A DNA stretch of 64,000 nt, taken from Laetiporus sulphureus 93-53. Its lineage: Eukaryota; Basidiomycota; Agaricomycetes; Polyporales; Laetiporaceae. Every line of letters begins with the position of its first letter. The first letter of the stretch is position 1. The position numbers and the translations under genes were made by a program. The notes beneath the pieces were generated by a model. That model was not told the DNA's origin. It made no database searches and saw only the letters and a program-made list of their open reading frames with translations. The stretch lies in assembly GCF_001632365.1 (NCBI RefSeq), contig NW_024468511.1, positions 810,694 to 874,693 on the forward strand, written 5' to 3'. Positions 24,995 to 36,789 of this stretch are shown here, piece by piece.

Positions 24995-26556
24995 ATGTCT
25001 GACGTCAAGCTTGGAGACGTGCACGGCATTCCTATCATAGACTTCAGTGCCTTCTCGGACGGATCCAGGAAGCAGGACGTCGCGGATGCCATGCTTAACT
25101 CGTTCAAGACTATCGGATTTGTGTATCTCGTCAACCATGGACTGTCAAAGGAGAGGATCGACAAAATGTTTGACTGGGTGTGTGTTGACGCAGCATTGAT
25201 GTAGCAGGAATTGTCAATCTCACCTTTGTTGCAGTCCAAGAAATTCTTTGCCCAGCCTTTGGAGACTAAACTTCTCGCTCCCCATCCACCCTCTGGCGCC
25301 CATCATAGAGGTTGCTTAATCTGATTCACTTTATCAGGAAGCTAGGTGGCTGACGTTATGAGCGTAGGCTATTCTGCGCCCGGCGTAGAGAAGGTTGTCC
25401 ACGACGTCCATGATACCGAAGAACTGGCCAAAACTCGCGCCAAAGCACCGGATGTCAAAGAAAGCTTCGAGTGTGGCCGAGAAGGCGACGAGACTATGGC
25501 CAACATATGGCTTCCTGATGGAATACTACCCGGCTTCAAAGAGGCCTGTCTCGACTTTTTCTGGGTAGATCGCTCTATCGCTGGCACCGATATCGGCTCT
25601 CACATGCTCTGATAGGCGTGTTACGAGGTCGAATTGACAATCTTAAGGGCACTCGCTGTAGGCCTTCACCTGCCTGAAGATTATCTTGTGAAGTACCATG
25701 CAACGCCCGACAACCAGCTGCGGTTGTTGCACTATCCAAGGTGAGACGATATGCGATAGTCTAAATTCACTTTAGCACAAATCTACTCCATATCTCATTC
25801 ATGGTCCTTCGGAATTTAGCGTTCCGATGGATAAGTTGCGAAACGATAAAGTTGCTAGAATCGGTGCCCATTCTGACTTCGATAGCATCACCCTGTTGAT
25901 GCAAGATAACGCCGGAGGATTAGAGGTGGAAAATCTGCACAAGCCGGGAGAATTCATCGTGAGGCTGCTCTCTTACCATCGAAAACGCACGACAGATAAT
26001 GACATGGGATGATACGAAGAGTGCAACGCCCGTGGAGGGTGCCATTGTAGTCAATGCCGGCGATTTCCTCATGCGATGTATGCCTCTTGTTTGCCTATGA
26101 GGTTTCAGCGCATTGGCTATCGTCTGCTGATTGACCAAAACGTTGTTCCGATAGGGTCAAACGACACGATCAAAAGCACAATCCATCGCGTTCGTGCCCC
26201 TCCTAACATGATCACAAAGGACGGCATGACCCCGGAACGTTATTCGATTCCCTATGTGAGTCTCGCAGTATCCTTGCCAATTTGTAGAGGCTTCACTAAA
26301 GCAAACTCGCCGCTTGCAGTTCTGCAGCGTAATAAGTTCACTTGATCCGTACACCCGAAACAGTGCTCAGTGACAACTCGCCGCAGGACCACGATCAGGT
26401 CGTTGACTGTCTACCGGGGACCTTCTCCCTCGAAAATCCAAAGAAGTATGAACCTATCTCGGTGAGTGTCCGCCTGAGATGCTCTTCGTGTCCATCAAGC
26501 TAATGAGTCCCCAGGCCGGTGATTATATCAGGCAACGGCTTGCTGCGAATTACTAG
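24995..26556 (+). CDS. 2-oxoglutarate/Fe(II)-dependent oxygenase
   Basis: Member of the isopenicillin N synthase-like dioxygenase family. Start at 24995 (MSDVKLGDVHGIPIIDFSAF); the N-terminal DIOX_N block continues with FKTIGFVYLVNHGLSKERID. After introns come FFAQPLETKLLAPHP, HHRG joined to YSAPGVEKV (acceptor at 25367), WLPDGILPGFKEACLDFFW, and LHLPEDYLVKYH. The iron site is visible: HSD in IGAHSDFDSITLLMQD, the distal His in TIHRVRAPP, and the 2-oxoglutarate-binding Arg in RYSIPY (RxS). The last exons read FCS-DHDQVVDCLPGTFSLE and AGDYIRQRLAANY with the stop ending at 26556. The expected length is about 350 residues, normal for the family. Substrate unknown; no biosynthetic cluster surrounds it. 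Small exons near 25980-26150 were joined by inference. Confidence 0.85.
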
Positions 26557-27599
26557 CGTGAAATGGCACGATGCGGCTTATGTCCGGCCTCTTTGATGCT
26601 AAGCGCGAGCATAGCTGTAACACTGACTGCTCGTGGAAGTATTACTTCTCAACTTTGAATCTTTATCGCGACGGTCTCTACATGTCCACGGTAAGGAACG
26701 CTTAAGCGCTTACAGGCCAGTCCGTAAGCGGGCCGCGCGATCGCGCTTTATTCGCTCCCGATCGCCCTCGATCGCAGGCCTCAGTCAGCTCCTTCGTCTT
26801 TTCCCCCATATGTGCGTTTTGTCCTGAACCTCCTTCTATCTTTCGGCTCGCTGCTCTGGCTCGAAGCCATAGGTGATCACTTCTCGTCCTTCTATATTCG
26901 AGATTCTACCGGTCATCAAAGTGTTCGAACAGGACATCCCATTTCGAGATAGAACTGATGCTTGCGGCATTGCATGTCTATATAGTCTACTGACGATGAA
27001 TATTTCCAACTCAGAGTTGAGTTTGCATTGGACCCACACTCGTTTACGTCGATGACGGCACCGCGCGGTGAGCCTATGGGAACACAGCCATCGTAGGAAC
27101 CTCCCTCTCAGATCCAAGGCTAATCCCTATATTCTTCCTTAACGTTGCTGTTCTTTTTTCTTTGAGTCGACATGGAGAGTGCGATGTCATGGCGTACTTC
27201 GCGATCTGCCAGTACATACTTAAACTAAGATGATCGGACTGCAATCAGTATAGCACTCTGCATTCGAATCCAGTCGTGATCTTTGTGTGAACGTCGTTTC
27301 TTGAATGAACTCGAGCTGGAAATCCGTCATATGTGCAAGAAGAAGTAGACGCTGTCTCTTCCACCAGTTGTGGCTTTAATCAACATACACTTGTTCACAA
27401 CACAGCGTGTTACACAGTTCAGTGCAGTCGACTGTGAACAAAGGCGTTACTGCTAGCCGGACGAGCGGGACGATCCTGCTAGGTTCCGACTTTCCACCGG
27501 ACCACGCAGGTAACCGCTCTTGGTGCGGACCGCGTGCGGCGGCAGAGTTCGGCTCCGCTTGATGACCGCTGCAATGATGATGGATGACGGACTACATAT
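26557..27599. other. 1 kb spacer, no gene seen
   Basis: Convergent spacer between the oxygenase gene and the minus-strand unit beginning at 27600. It holds only short frames of 60-93 codons with no domain and should contain both 3' untranslated regions. Confidence 0.45.
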
Positions 27600-28643
27600 T
27601 TATATATTCATGGATGACGTACGGGAAGTTGGTGACTCCAGTGGCCTCTTCAAAGGTAGGTGAGTAGGAGCAGGCTCTGGCAAGTCGAAGTCAATCGGTG
27701 AATGGCAACTATTATTACAGACAAATGGGCACACATACCTGAACCGGTTAGGTGACCTGGGGACTGAGTCGACAACAGTGCTGCACGCACTGTTCCCATG
27801 TCGATAAGGGAATCGAATTGCTCGCTTTGTGCTGGAAAACAATATGTTATTGGCAATCATCTAGAAGTACTCATCGGTCAAATACTCACCCAGCCCCAGG
27901 TCAGCATCTGCTACAACAGGGAAAATGTGTGAGCTACGCCAAATGATGGCAATATATGTATGCTCACCTACGAATTGGACAGTCGTGTTTGGAACGCAAA
28001 GAAAGTATATATAAGTATCATGTATGCGTGGCGGTGATGCTTCGCTTCGACTATGGGCGCACTTACCGGTGATCAGGGCTGTAGAACGAGATATTAGTTT
28101 GAACGGAAGTTCATCAGGCCGTCTCGGTGGGCTACTCAAGCAGATGATGCTGGCTTCCCGGAAATCCACTGGCAATGGTGTCCGAGGCAATGGCATGCTG
28201 GGCGACTTCTCCCGCTTGACGATAATTTGCGGCATGGGCTGCTCGATACTCTTGCCAGAACTATGTGTTGGCTTCAGATCATCCTCGTTGATCAGACGGA
28301 ACCGCTGTGAAAAGCCGTGATATCGGTGTGGTAAACAATGAATATTGAACATATGACTCATCACATACCGTCAGTTTGGTTGTGTAGGGATCAGGACCGC
28401 GCTGACTTTTTACTCTCGAAAAGTTACGTATGTGGACTTGATCAGGATCGAACTTGGCTCTGGGGCCATCCTCCAAATCGTCCGAATCGTACAAATCGTC
28501 GACAGCCCGGCTTTTCTTGCGAGCGTTCGTGACGACGATGGCCTATCTCGATGAGTAAGCCAACGACAACGTCAATGGACTAGATAGCTGAGGACGCACG
28601 TGTATGAGCGCCGTGATGGCGACGTGGCACTCGTAGCTGACAT
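27600..28643 (-). CDS. Unknown protein following the ParB-like gene
   Basis: Multi-exon gene of unknown function. A likely start is 28643 (MSATSATSPSRRSYT); an intron ending in TAG precedes AIVVTNARKKSRAVDDLYDS, which continues DDLEDGPRAKFDPDQVHIRN to about 28370. Later exons read FRLINEDDLKPTHSSGKS, PPRRPDELPFKLISRSTALI, the tiny exons VPNTTVQFV and ADADLGL, then QSEQFDSLIDMGTVRAALL. After a GTATGT intron of 62 bp comes EPAPTHLPLKRPLESPTSRT, ending SMNI at 27600. The product is about 230 residues, charged and Pro-rich, with no recognised domain. The first donor is uncertain, because the best GT site (GTGCGT) does not keep frame while weaker ones do. It starts only 16 bp after the stop of the ParB-like gene, so the two could be one transcript or even one gene. 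Confidence 0.5.
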
Positions 28644-28659
28644 TGGGGGTGTCGCCGTC

Positions 28660-31600
28660 TTAGAATTGCGTCAAGCTGTGCGTCTCCAGCTTGGTGACGA
28701 GGTCCTGTAATTCTTCCATGTCATGAGCTGTGCGCAAGTGGTCCCTGAACTGTGCTTCCATTATCTGGATGTCATTCGCTGTCGCAGGTTTGTAACCGGG
28801 AGTGAGCGGTATATGGAGCTTCTCTCTGGTAATGCCGTCCCAGAAGATAGAGTCCGATACTTTTCTCGACTTCCCTGTCTCCGGGTCCTCTACCCTGGTT
28901 GTCGGCATGTACTGTGCGATCGAGTCTTGAATGGAGTCGCGCAGATTCATGACGTCCTCGTCATAATGCTCTGCGTTCATGCGCGCCACCACCGATTCGA
29001 ACCACATACCTGCCACCATCCATGCTCCTCGTTCCAGCAGCTTCAACTTGCCGCTGCGAGACTTCTAATCTGTCTTGAAAGGATCTATCATTGATGCATA
29101 AAGCGCCACCAGGGCCGGATGATTGCATGGAAGATCGGCCTTCTGTTTCAATTCCACCCGATGTAAAATTTTGAAGACGGCCATCAGCTCGTCCTCAGGC
29201 TGCTTGTCACGCAATTCCAACTGGTGTAGGATCGTTCTCGCCTTCTCAATCAATCCGTACTTTTGTTTCGATGATGACTTCTCTTTGACAACCTTGTCGT
29301 GCTCCGGCGCGGCATACTCACCCTTCTCACCGGCAACCTTGCTACGTCTCTTGATGGCGTCCCAAGCATATGTTTCGAGGGCGATCAACCCTCTCTTGTC
29401 TGGCCATTCTGTGTTGATGTCGACGAGGCGCATTTGGAGGTTAGGGAGGAGCACCTCCCGAGCGTTTCTCATGGCGCGCGAAATCTACGTCGGCAGAATC
29501 AGCCTGAGCTAGCAATGACTCCACAAGCCTGGCGTACCTCAAATGCTGCCTGGGGTTTCAAGCATGCTTTCTCGACGACTGCGAGCATGCTGTCAGATTG
29601 GTCAAGGTACTTCGCACCCTTCTGATAGCCAACCGACAGCATTTGCGCCATTGGTTCGATCCAAGTGGCGATCTAAGAATGATGAACATCATTAACCGAG
29701 GCAATGATCACATATATGGCCAGGACTGCAGCGATGCTCTCGCCGACGCAAGCTGCTCTGACCAAGCGGCTACCTTGCGACGATGTATTGAGCAGACCAT
29801 CGCCGCGGAAGCTAATGTGGTGCGCAGATAGGATGATGGAGGACATACCGCTTTTACCACCACTGGAAAGCGGTTGAGCGAGTTGTGGAGAGCACGGAAG
29901 ACAGACAAGGTGGGGAGAGGATATGGGCGCCATTTGCTCCCGTGCCTTGTGTGGAAGAGATACGCGAGGCGGCTCTTTACCTCCTCGACGTCCATCCCGA
30001 GATCATTCGACCATGATTGGTCGATCGCTTTCTCGACGTCAGCGTGGTAGTTCCGGAGAGAGGCGATATACTTCTTTTCATGCGTTCCGATGTAGAAGCC
30101 CTGGGACTTGAAATGCCGGTTGAATATATCGTCGATCCTCTGAAGGAGCTCGGGTCGCCAGAAGCGTCGGCTCTCATCCCGAGTTGCGGACAGCGCATCG
30201 AAGGTGACATGTACCTTCTTGGCAGCCACGCGTCGAGGATCTTGCATGTACTCCCGTACGAGTTCTTCGCGCAACTTTTCGTCTTTCAACTCATTGTCAA
30301 TGTCCATCTCGAGGTCTTCCTCCTCCTCCAGAATGGCCTCCACTTTATCAGCAGGAGGCAACTTTCTCTTCGGCGGCATCCGAGCCACAATCTTGTTCAT
30401 CCGGTCCAGCAATTCCAACATTGTCGTCGCAAGCAGCTGAAAAGGTGGGGTTTAGTAAAAGCAAGATGGTACTGCATAAGGTCGTGACTTACCGCGCCGT
30501 GAGTCCCCAACATTTTGGATAAGGAGCTCGCGTTCATGATAGACTGATTTCCCCGGTAATACTCATCGTATTTCGATACCTCGACTAGGAAGCGCGTGAA
30601 CGGCTTGCATTGCAGCACCTTTGACTCCGGGGATTTCAAGCTGAGCTGCTTGACACTGATCTTCTCACACTCATCATCGAATGATTTCGATCTCTCGGCG
30701 GATTCGAGCTGCTCCACACGTTGCCACATCTTGTCAGATGCCCCTGCAAGGAAACGATGCTTGCTGTCATTGGACGAGAGATAGGAGCCGACCTCGTCAT
30801 TCATGCGCGCTGAAAATGAACAGGTAATGTCAGCGGGTTGTCAAGTTACGCCGACGCGGCAATGTGATCATGAGACTATCGCCGCGGTTGCTTTCGACGG
30901 TCACCGCAAGGGCAGGCCGAGCATAATGAGCGAGGCAGTGCGGCAATGTGAGACTATTGCCGCACTTCCTCTCAACCGTCACAGTCACAGGTAAGATCGG
31001 TGTCCCATGGAGACTTACTGATATCGTAGACTTTGCATCCCCACCAACACAGCCGCGTAACTTCCGTGTTGATGCTCTTGAGCCGCTCCTCGATATTAGC
31101 GGCTCGCTCTCCAGTCACCTTGTCCAAACGACTCTTGAGGTCATTCGCGAGCTTCGCTGATTGTTGGATGAGACCGGCGATCGCGGCGCATCGATGCTGA
31201 CCTCCCAAAGTCACAACATTGACAGGCGTACGGATGTTTTTCCCGAATGCCAGTCTGGGAAGTTTTCCGGCGAGGTTCTTGTTGTTTGAGGGCTCCCATT
31301 TCAGCACTGCCGGATCGATGGCGATGCGCACAAAGGTGTCGGGCTAGAATTGTTCATACTTGGCTTTGATGCTCGCTTGAAGAGCTTTAACTTCGGACGG
31401 GTCAAGACCACGCCTGTTATACTTGTGGAATTGAAGATGGTATCCGTCTTCGCCATCGAGAATGTCCAGTTTCAAGTATCCCAAGAAAATGTTTTCGGCT
31501 TGTTGACGAAGCGCCAGCTCTTGTCGCGCTTCAGCAGTGAGCACGTCGTCATCGACGACCTGTAGGGGTTTGGGTTGTATGTCGGTGCTTTTCATTTCGC

Positions 31601-31867
31601 AGACACGCACCATTGGCTCAAGAGTCTCCTCGCATTCATCCGGTGACTCCTCATGTTCAGACTCGCTCGGAGGAGGTTCGCTCAGTTCCGACTCGATCAC
31701 GTCCTTCTTCTTCCCTTTATCTCTGCCTTTACCTTTCCCCCCTTCCTCTCCTTGGCTGGGGAACCAAGATTTTTGCTACTGGGACCTGGCTTTTGAGGCT
31801 TCATGACTGCCACCTTGCTTTGGGCAGCCGTGGCTGCAGTTGCAGCGCTCTTGCGAGGGGTAGACAT
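28660..31867 (-). pseudogene. ParB/sulfiredoxin-fold-like large protein gene, with breaks
   Basis: Long coding trace of about 1,000 codons. Start at 31867 (MSTPRKSAATAATAAQSK), Lys-rich, then an acidic stretch ESELSEPPPSESEHEESPDE. A ParB/Srx-like module follows: YNRRGLDPSEVKALQASIKA, then PDTFVRIAIDPAVLKW and TPVNVVTLGGQHRCAAIAGL, resembling the GGxHR/GERR motif of the fold. The remaining 700 residues are mostly helical and charged, with MNDEVGSYLSSNDSKHRFLA, CKPFTRFLVEVSKYDEYYRG and RFWRPELLQRIDDIFNRHF, ending ETHSLTQF at 28660. Breaks: the frame changes at a G6 run (31737-31742), and in-frame TAG codons sit at 31344-31346 (EQF*PDTF) and 29065-29067 (FKTD*KSRS) with clean coding on both sides. 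Either this is a recent pseudogene, there are assembly errors, or unusually short introns (38, 48 and 45 nt, each ending TAG) remove the breaks. Function unknown. Confidence 0.55.
30856..30988. repeat. Two imperfect direct repeats inside an intron
   Basis: Within a 209 bp intron (30810-31018) of the ParB-like gene, a block starting GCGGCAATGTGA at 30856 recurs at 30940, about 50 bp each, and both end in a CCGTCAC/CGGTCAC-like sequence. Each unit contains a small hairpin formed by GCGGCAAT and its complement-like ATTGCCGC. The intron is about four times longer than others here, so the repeats may explain its length. Confidence 0.6.
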
Positions 31868-34800
31868 GAAACTGGTTTGGAAAGAGGGTGATGTTGGTAG
31901 TTTGAGGACAAGAAGCAGCTGAAGGCAAACATGAACATGAAACATGTATGATCCGACCGTCGCTCCGCAGTACCTACATATTTCCCACAGAGGGATATCA
32001 ATAACAAAACACATGTTTATTTTGTGACTTACTAGAGAGAGATTTAAGATGTGCTGTTATAGGGTTCATGATTATAATGCGTGGACAACAGCAGCGGCAA
32101 CGCGAACGCCAGTGCATTGCCGCAATAACCGGCCTAGCGGGAGTTGGACATGTAATTTCAATTCCTGTACTGTCATTGGCCCTCTAATGCAACTTTTTGA
32201 CCTTTTGAGTTTCTATGGTCTGAAAAGTCATCAAATTGACTCCGGAGCTATTGCAATGGATAGCTATGCTTCTGATGTACCTGTTCAATTTTTTTTTCAC
32301 GCTCCGGTCTTGAGATGTTCATGATACCGGAAGGCAAGTTACGCTCGACGTAAGACTGTTGCGTCAGACTGCAAAACAAGATGCGAAGTCATCAGTCTAC
32401 ACACGAACAACCAGCTACATCAATTACAACAAGCGAAGCTATATCGCAAGAAGGAACAAGTCAGAAGGGGAACGATAGTAAACCGAAGACCAATCTCGCC
32501 TGTTCCTTCGTATCCACAGTGAAAAGGTGCAGAGAGCGTACACAAAGCGGTATTTATTGAATAATGGCCGTACACGAGGCTACGATGCATGGAGGAACTC
32601 GTTTCCTAGCTGCGTCGAGATGCAACCTGGCCTCAAAATCTCCCTTCGTCGAACCTGACAGTCAAACCATGGCGTGGTATTTCCGAGACGTGCGTTTACA
32701 CGTATGCAACGCGTGGAGACATAGGCGCGTAGGCCAGTAGCACACGTGTGACATGACGAGGCAGGTTCGGCACGGTTGTCGCGGAGATTGACCTCGAAAC
32801 ATGTCGAGGAGCACACCGGCATCGTCGAGGGCGACAGCTTTCTCTCAACCTGCGTCAACCTGAACGGAGGCTAAACTCGTCACAATCAAATCGCAACGTC
32901 GTTATTTAGCCGTCGCGTTTCCGCGGAGGAGATTTTCGCACCCAGTCATGAATATTCGTCCAGCATGTGGGGAATGCCGATCGCTACAAATATCGACTCA
33001 CCATTGCCACTGCTGGAAGCATCTCGCGTATCTGTTCCTTCTCCTCCTCAGGCCGAACGTTGATCCGAGCCAGAAACTGTCTTCACGAGTATCTCCACTA
33101 GCTAGTAGAGCAGCTGTGCGCTTTCTCAGTGTTCATGGATAATGACCATCTGTAGAGTGATATCTCCCGTCGATAGCTTGAACGGCAAGCATGGAGGATA
33201 GCGAACAACATGGAGGACGTTTCCAGACGAGTCAACAAGATGAACGTGACTATGAGTGTTGGTTCGGCCCTACAGATCCTTGCAGTATTTGCGATACGAC
33301 TGATGAGTGTCAAGGTCACCTTGATGCTGCTTCATAGGGCAGTTTTCACCATTCATTGTCCATCAAGTAATGTAGTAGGGGAGGGCAGGACGGTAGGCAG
33401 GATGCGACGTCGCAAGCCGTCCATGGTCCGTTGTCTTGCGCACCAAACAAGTGATCACTAGCAAAATCTTTGAGTGGCATATTTGGTCTGCTTTTGACTG
33501 GTGAAATCCCAGCCTAGAAAGCAATGTCAGACCATGTGGCTGCGACGCGGTACCCTCCCTTTGCTCCCGCTACGCTTTTGCAGATGCTTCTGCGGACAGC
33601 GCACAGCGATCCTACTTGAAGCGACATCTCTGCCACCGTTTTTGACTTGCGGACTAAACAATTAAACCGTGTATTATGGCTCGACTACACGGAGATCAGC
33701 CGTCAACAAAGTCAACACGAGCGACGTAGCAACCAACTAGTAGGGCTCGTTCACGTTAAATTGTACGCACCGCCTGCAGACAGTCCTCACTAAAACACCT
33801 ACATTTACAATGTTAACTTTCCTCCATGGAATACTCATTTAGCATGACGGTCGACAAATCGACCGTCTTCTGATGGTCAATTCGTCAAAGAATAGCGGCC
33901 CAACGATCTCCACGGTGCCACGCAAAGCAGCATCGTAACATGAATAATATGATGTGAGCTTTTCACCTCGCTCTTTCAGCTAACGTTCCTGCTTTCCAGG
34001 CCATTTAAATGACCGGTGCCGCGCGGTAGCGATACGATGACGAAGAATGTCACATGTGACACAACGTCGCGTCACAAGGCGCATCAGGCGAGTGGCCCAT
34101 CACCACACATCGATGAATAGAACAATGTGTCATTGCGTATAAAGGATACAGGTTCCCTCCCTGTTAGCTTCGGAGGCGAAGCCTTTCAACGTGGAAAGCG
34201 CGACGAGCACAGAATAGCCTCAACATGATTCACCAGGACTAGCCCAAATCAATCATTAGACAACGCAAGACTAGGATGCAACAGGTAGAGCGCCCTCAAC
34301 AGAGCGTATGATGCAGCCGTCATGACGAGCTGCTCGAGCAAGAGGAGATAATGGCTATGAGCGCTCTTTCCGTAGAAAGGCCGTCTCCCCATGTATTTTC
34401 AAGTCTGCGTCTCGCGACAACAAAGTGGTGGGCCAGCACAGAGAGTGATAGAAAGACGATCGATGGCGAGAACAACATACCGGATCGAATTCAATACTCG
34501 ATGACGTCGTGGCCGATAATCCGAGATCCCCGTAGAGCGCGGTTCACTTATGAAACACGGGGCGAGACATTGAACATGCAGGCCAGAGGGATCAAGTACG
34601 GATTGAGCAGGCAAGATGGATTTCTGCAGCTCGAGCAGTCGTCACCGTCGTTCGTGTAGTCGCCTTTGCCGGCAGCGAGCGATGCGGTCCTCGTAAAGAT
34701 TGTTATCGATCAAACACAGGAAGAACCTCACTTCGAATATGTGGCGAAGATAGTGACCAGGCTGCCAGACAAACCGCGTCGACATTCGAACCGCAAAGTC

Positions 34801-35579
34801 TGGCGATGAAATTCCCCTCACGCCGCATGGGCAGGAGCAGCGGATCCATTTGTCAAGAATAACAGATCGCGTCGTGCAATTCTGCTGAACAAGCCCAAAG
34901 TCACCAAGCATGCAAGAGTTGCAAAGATGAAAGCGAGTAACCGAGGGGCGATGGCATGGTGGACGCGAAAATGGGCGCGACTCACGAGGCGCCAACCAGA
35001 GTCGTTCGTTGCCACATCCAATATACGACATCGAGTCTCCGTTCCACGATTACCACTCTCAACGACATCTCTTTTTCAGCCCTGAACATATTTAACTCGT
35101 CTTAATCAACTTGCTATAACTCTTCCGCCTTTCGACGTGAGGCCTCAGGTCTCAGCACGTTCGTGGCGTACTGGGTTCACTGTACTGTACTCCTCCCAAA
35201 AAATCATCGAACCATCGAATCGTTTCGTTGGCTACTACCCTACACAAGCTTCACCTGGATTTTTCGCCCTTGGCTGCTCTCTCAATGATCAATCGTCGCT
35301 TCTCGACACTCCTGGCTCCTATCAAGATGGGCACCGGTATATCCACCTCCACCTCCACCTCCCAAGTCATCGTCCACCTTCCTATCTCATTACCCACGCG
35401 AATCAAACCAAAGCATATTAAGCATAATCTACGACATCTCATGGGGACACGCTGAATACGGCAGTCTAGCTATCGCCCGCCCTTAGGGTTGATACACAAA
35501 TCAGAGTGGCAGCGGTCTTGAACGTCTGAATGTGCTTGTCAAACCACCTCAAACATCGCAGTATCTGCCAGTTGTTAAA
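31868..35579. other. 3.7 kb gene-poor stretch
   Basis: No supported gene. Frames at 34351-34659 (+) and 34642-35031 (-) are the longest but match nothing I recognise. A 67-codon minus-strand frame ending at 34818 contains one hydrophobic helix (LLAFIFATLACLVTLGLF), which may be chance. The region includes the promoter of the ParB-like gene near 31900. Confidence 0.4.
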
Positions 35580-36235
35580 ATGAACGCTGGCACCATGATG
35601 GACGACATATTCAATATGACGATCAAACCGTCCACAAGACGCACGTTCGTGGCATTGATGGTGAGTCTCCTAGAATAATGGAGGTCTGTCATATGTTTGA
35701 CGGATTTCAAACGCACCGCCACCTTTCGCTAGTGATAATTCTCGAGACGCAGATGGTCTTGGGTCTGTCAATCTGTCCCGCTCACCTACCATTATGCTCC
35801 TTTTTGCGGAGACTCGAGGCGGGAGACACCAGTCGGTCTCGTTCGATGGTCATGGCTCTTTGACGCCATCTTTGACCTGCATCAACGTGAACTCCCGCAT
35901 CTCGCCATGCTATTGCTTTTTTTCTATCCTGGAGGCCTGTCGCGATGGGTGCTCTTTTGGTACTCGGATCGGCTGATCCTTCAAACCTCGAAGTTGTGGA
36001 CGCGCCTCAAGGTTCGTCCCCCTCTTCTCGCTATGTCCCTCTTCTTGCAACTGATCTCAAGAATTCATCTTGTTCTCTCGCTCAACGCAATGTATCGACT
36101 GTGATGGCAGAGCGCATTGCCTCAAGACCAATTCGAGACTTGACGGAGGAAGAATATACGGAATCCTCATCACTACGACCGGACAATGGTAAGGCCTCAA
36201 ACCGGTCTATGGGGTTCATCAGTGAGGGTACATAG
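35580..36235 (+). CDS. Possible small multi-exon gene, weak support
   Basis: An ATG at 35580 opens a 27-codon frame (MNAGTMMDDIFNMTIKPSTR, ending FVALM) stopping exactly at a GTGAGT donor at 35661. Downstream, frames at about 35730-35940 (NLSRSPTIMLLFAETRGGR) and 35945-36235 (ALLVLGSADPSNLEVVDAPQ, ending GFISEGT) look more protein-like than background. I could not join them in one consistent frame, so the exon structure is unresolved and the call may be wrong. Function unknown. Confidence 0.2.
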
Positions 36236-36789
36236 ATTAGAAAATGGAATAGAAAGGATGAAAACACCAGTGAAGTCTGCGTCCAGATATTTATAGCGAA
36301 GCCCCAGCTTTTGCAGCCGAGTATTGCAAAAACTACTGCTGCATTTCTCGCTGGGAGTATAAGTGAAGAAGCCTGCTTGATCGCCGTGCACTATGCACGG
36401 CTACCGTGGTCTTGTTTGCAGTCGATCTGGTCTTTGCAAGCCGATCGAAATGTTCTCTCGGGCTTCATGATATGATTGAAACGAGCCGTGAAGTTCTGAA
36501 AAGCTGCGCGTGTAACATTTTGTCATCCATGCAATGCGGCCTAGTCAGTGACGGTCTGATGACACAGCCAGACACTCCGCGCTTCACTGTATGCTTTTTG
36601 CCGTCCCCAGGCAGAGCCGGTCGAGGAGTCCAACAGCGCTTACTGCAGGCGCGATCTTTTCATTGGCTGGCCGCCTGGATTGTGGCTGTTTAAAGAGGCC
36701 ATTTCAGCTTCTACTCGTACCTCAACGACGAGTTATCCTGCTTCGTATTGTGCTATTCACACCTGGAAATCATGTTCAAATCGACATCC

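Noticed and set aside
34642..35031. Minus-strand 129-codon frame and overlapping 67-codon frame with one hydrophobic helix
   Set aside because: They are mutually exclusive frames, the GTGAGT site near 34984 gives no convincing spliced product, and nothing is recognised.
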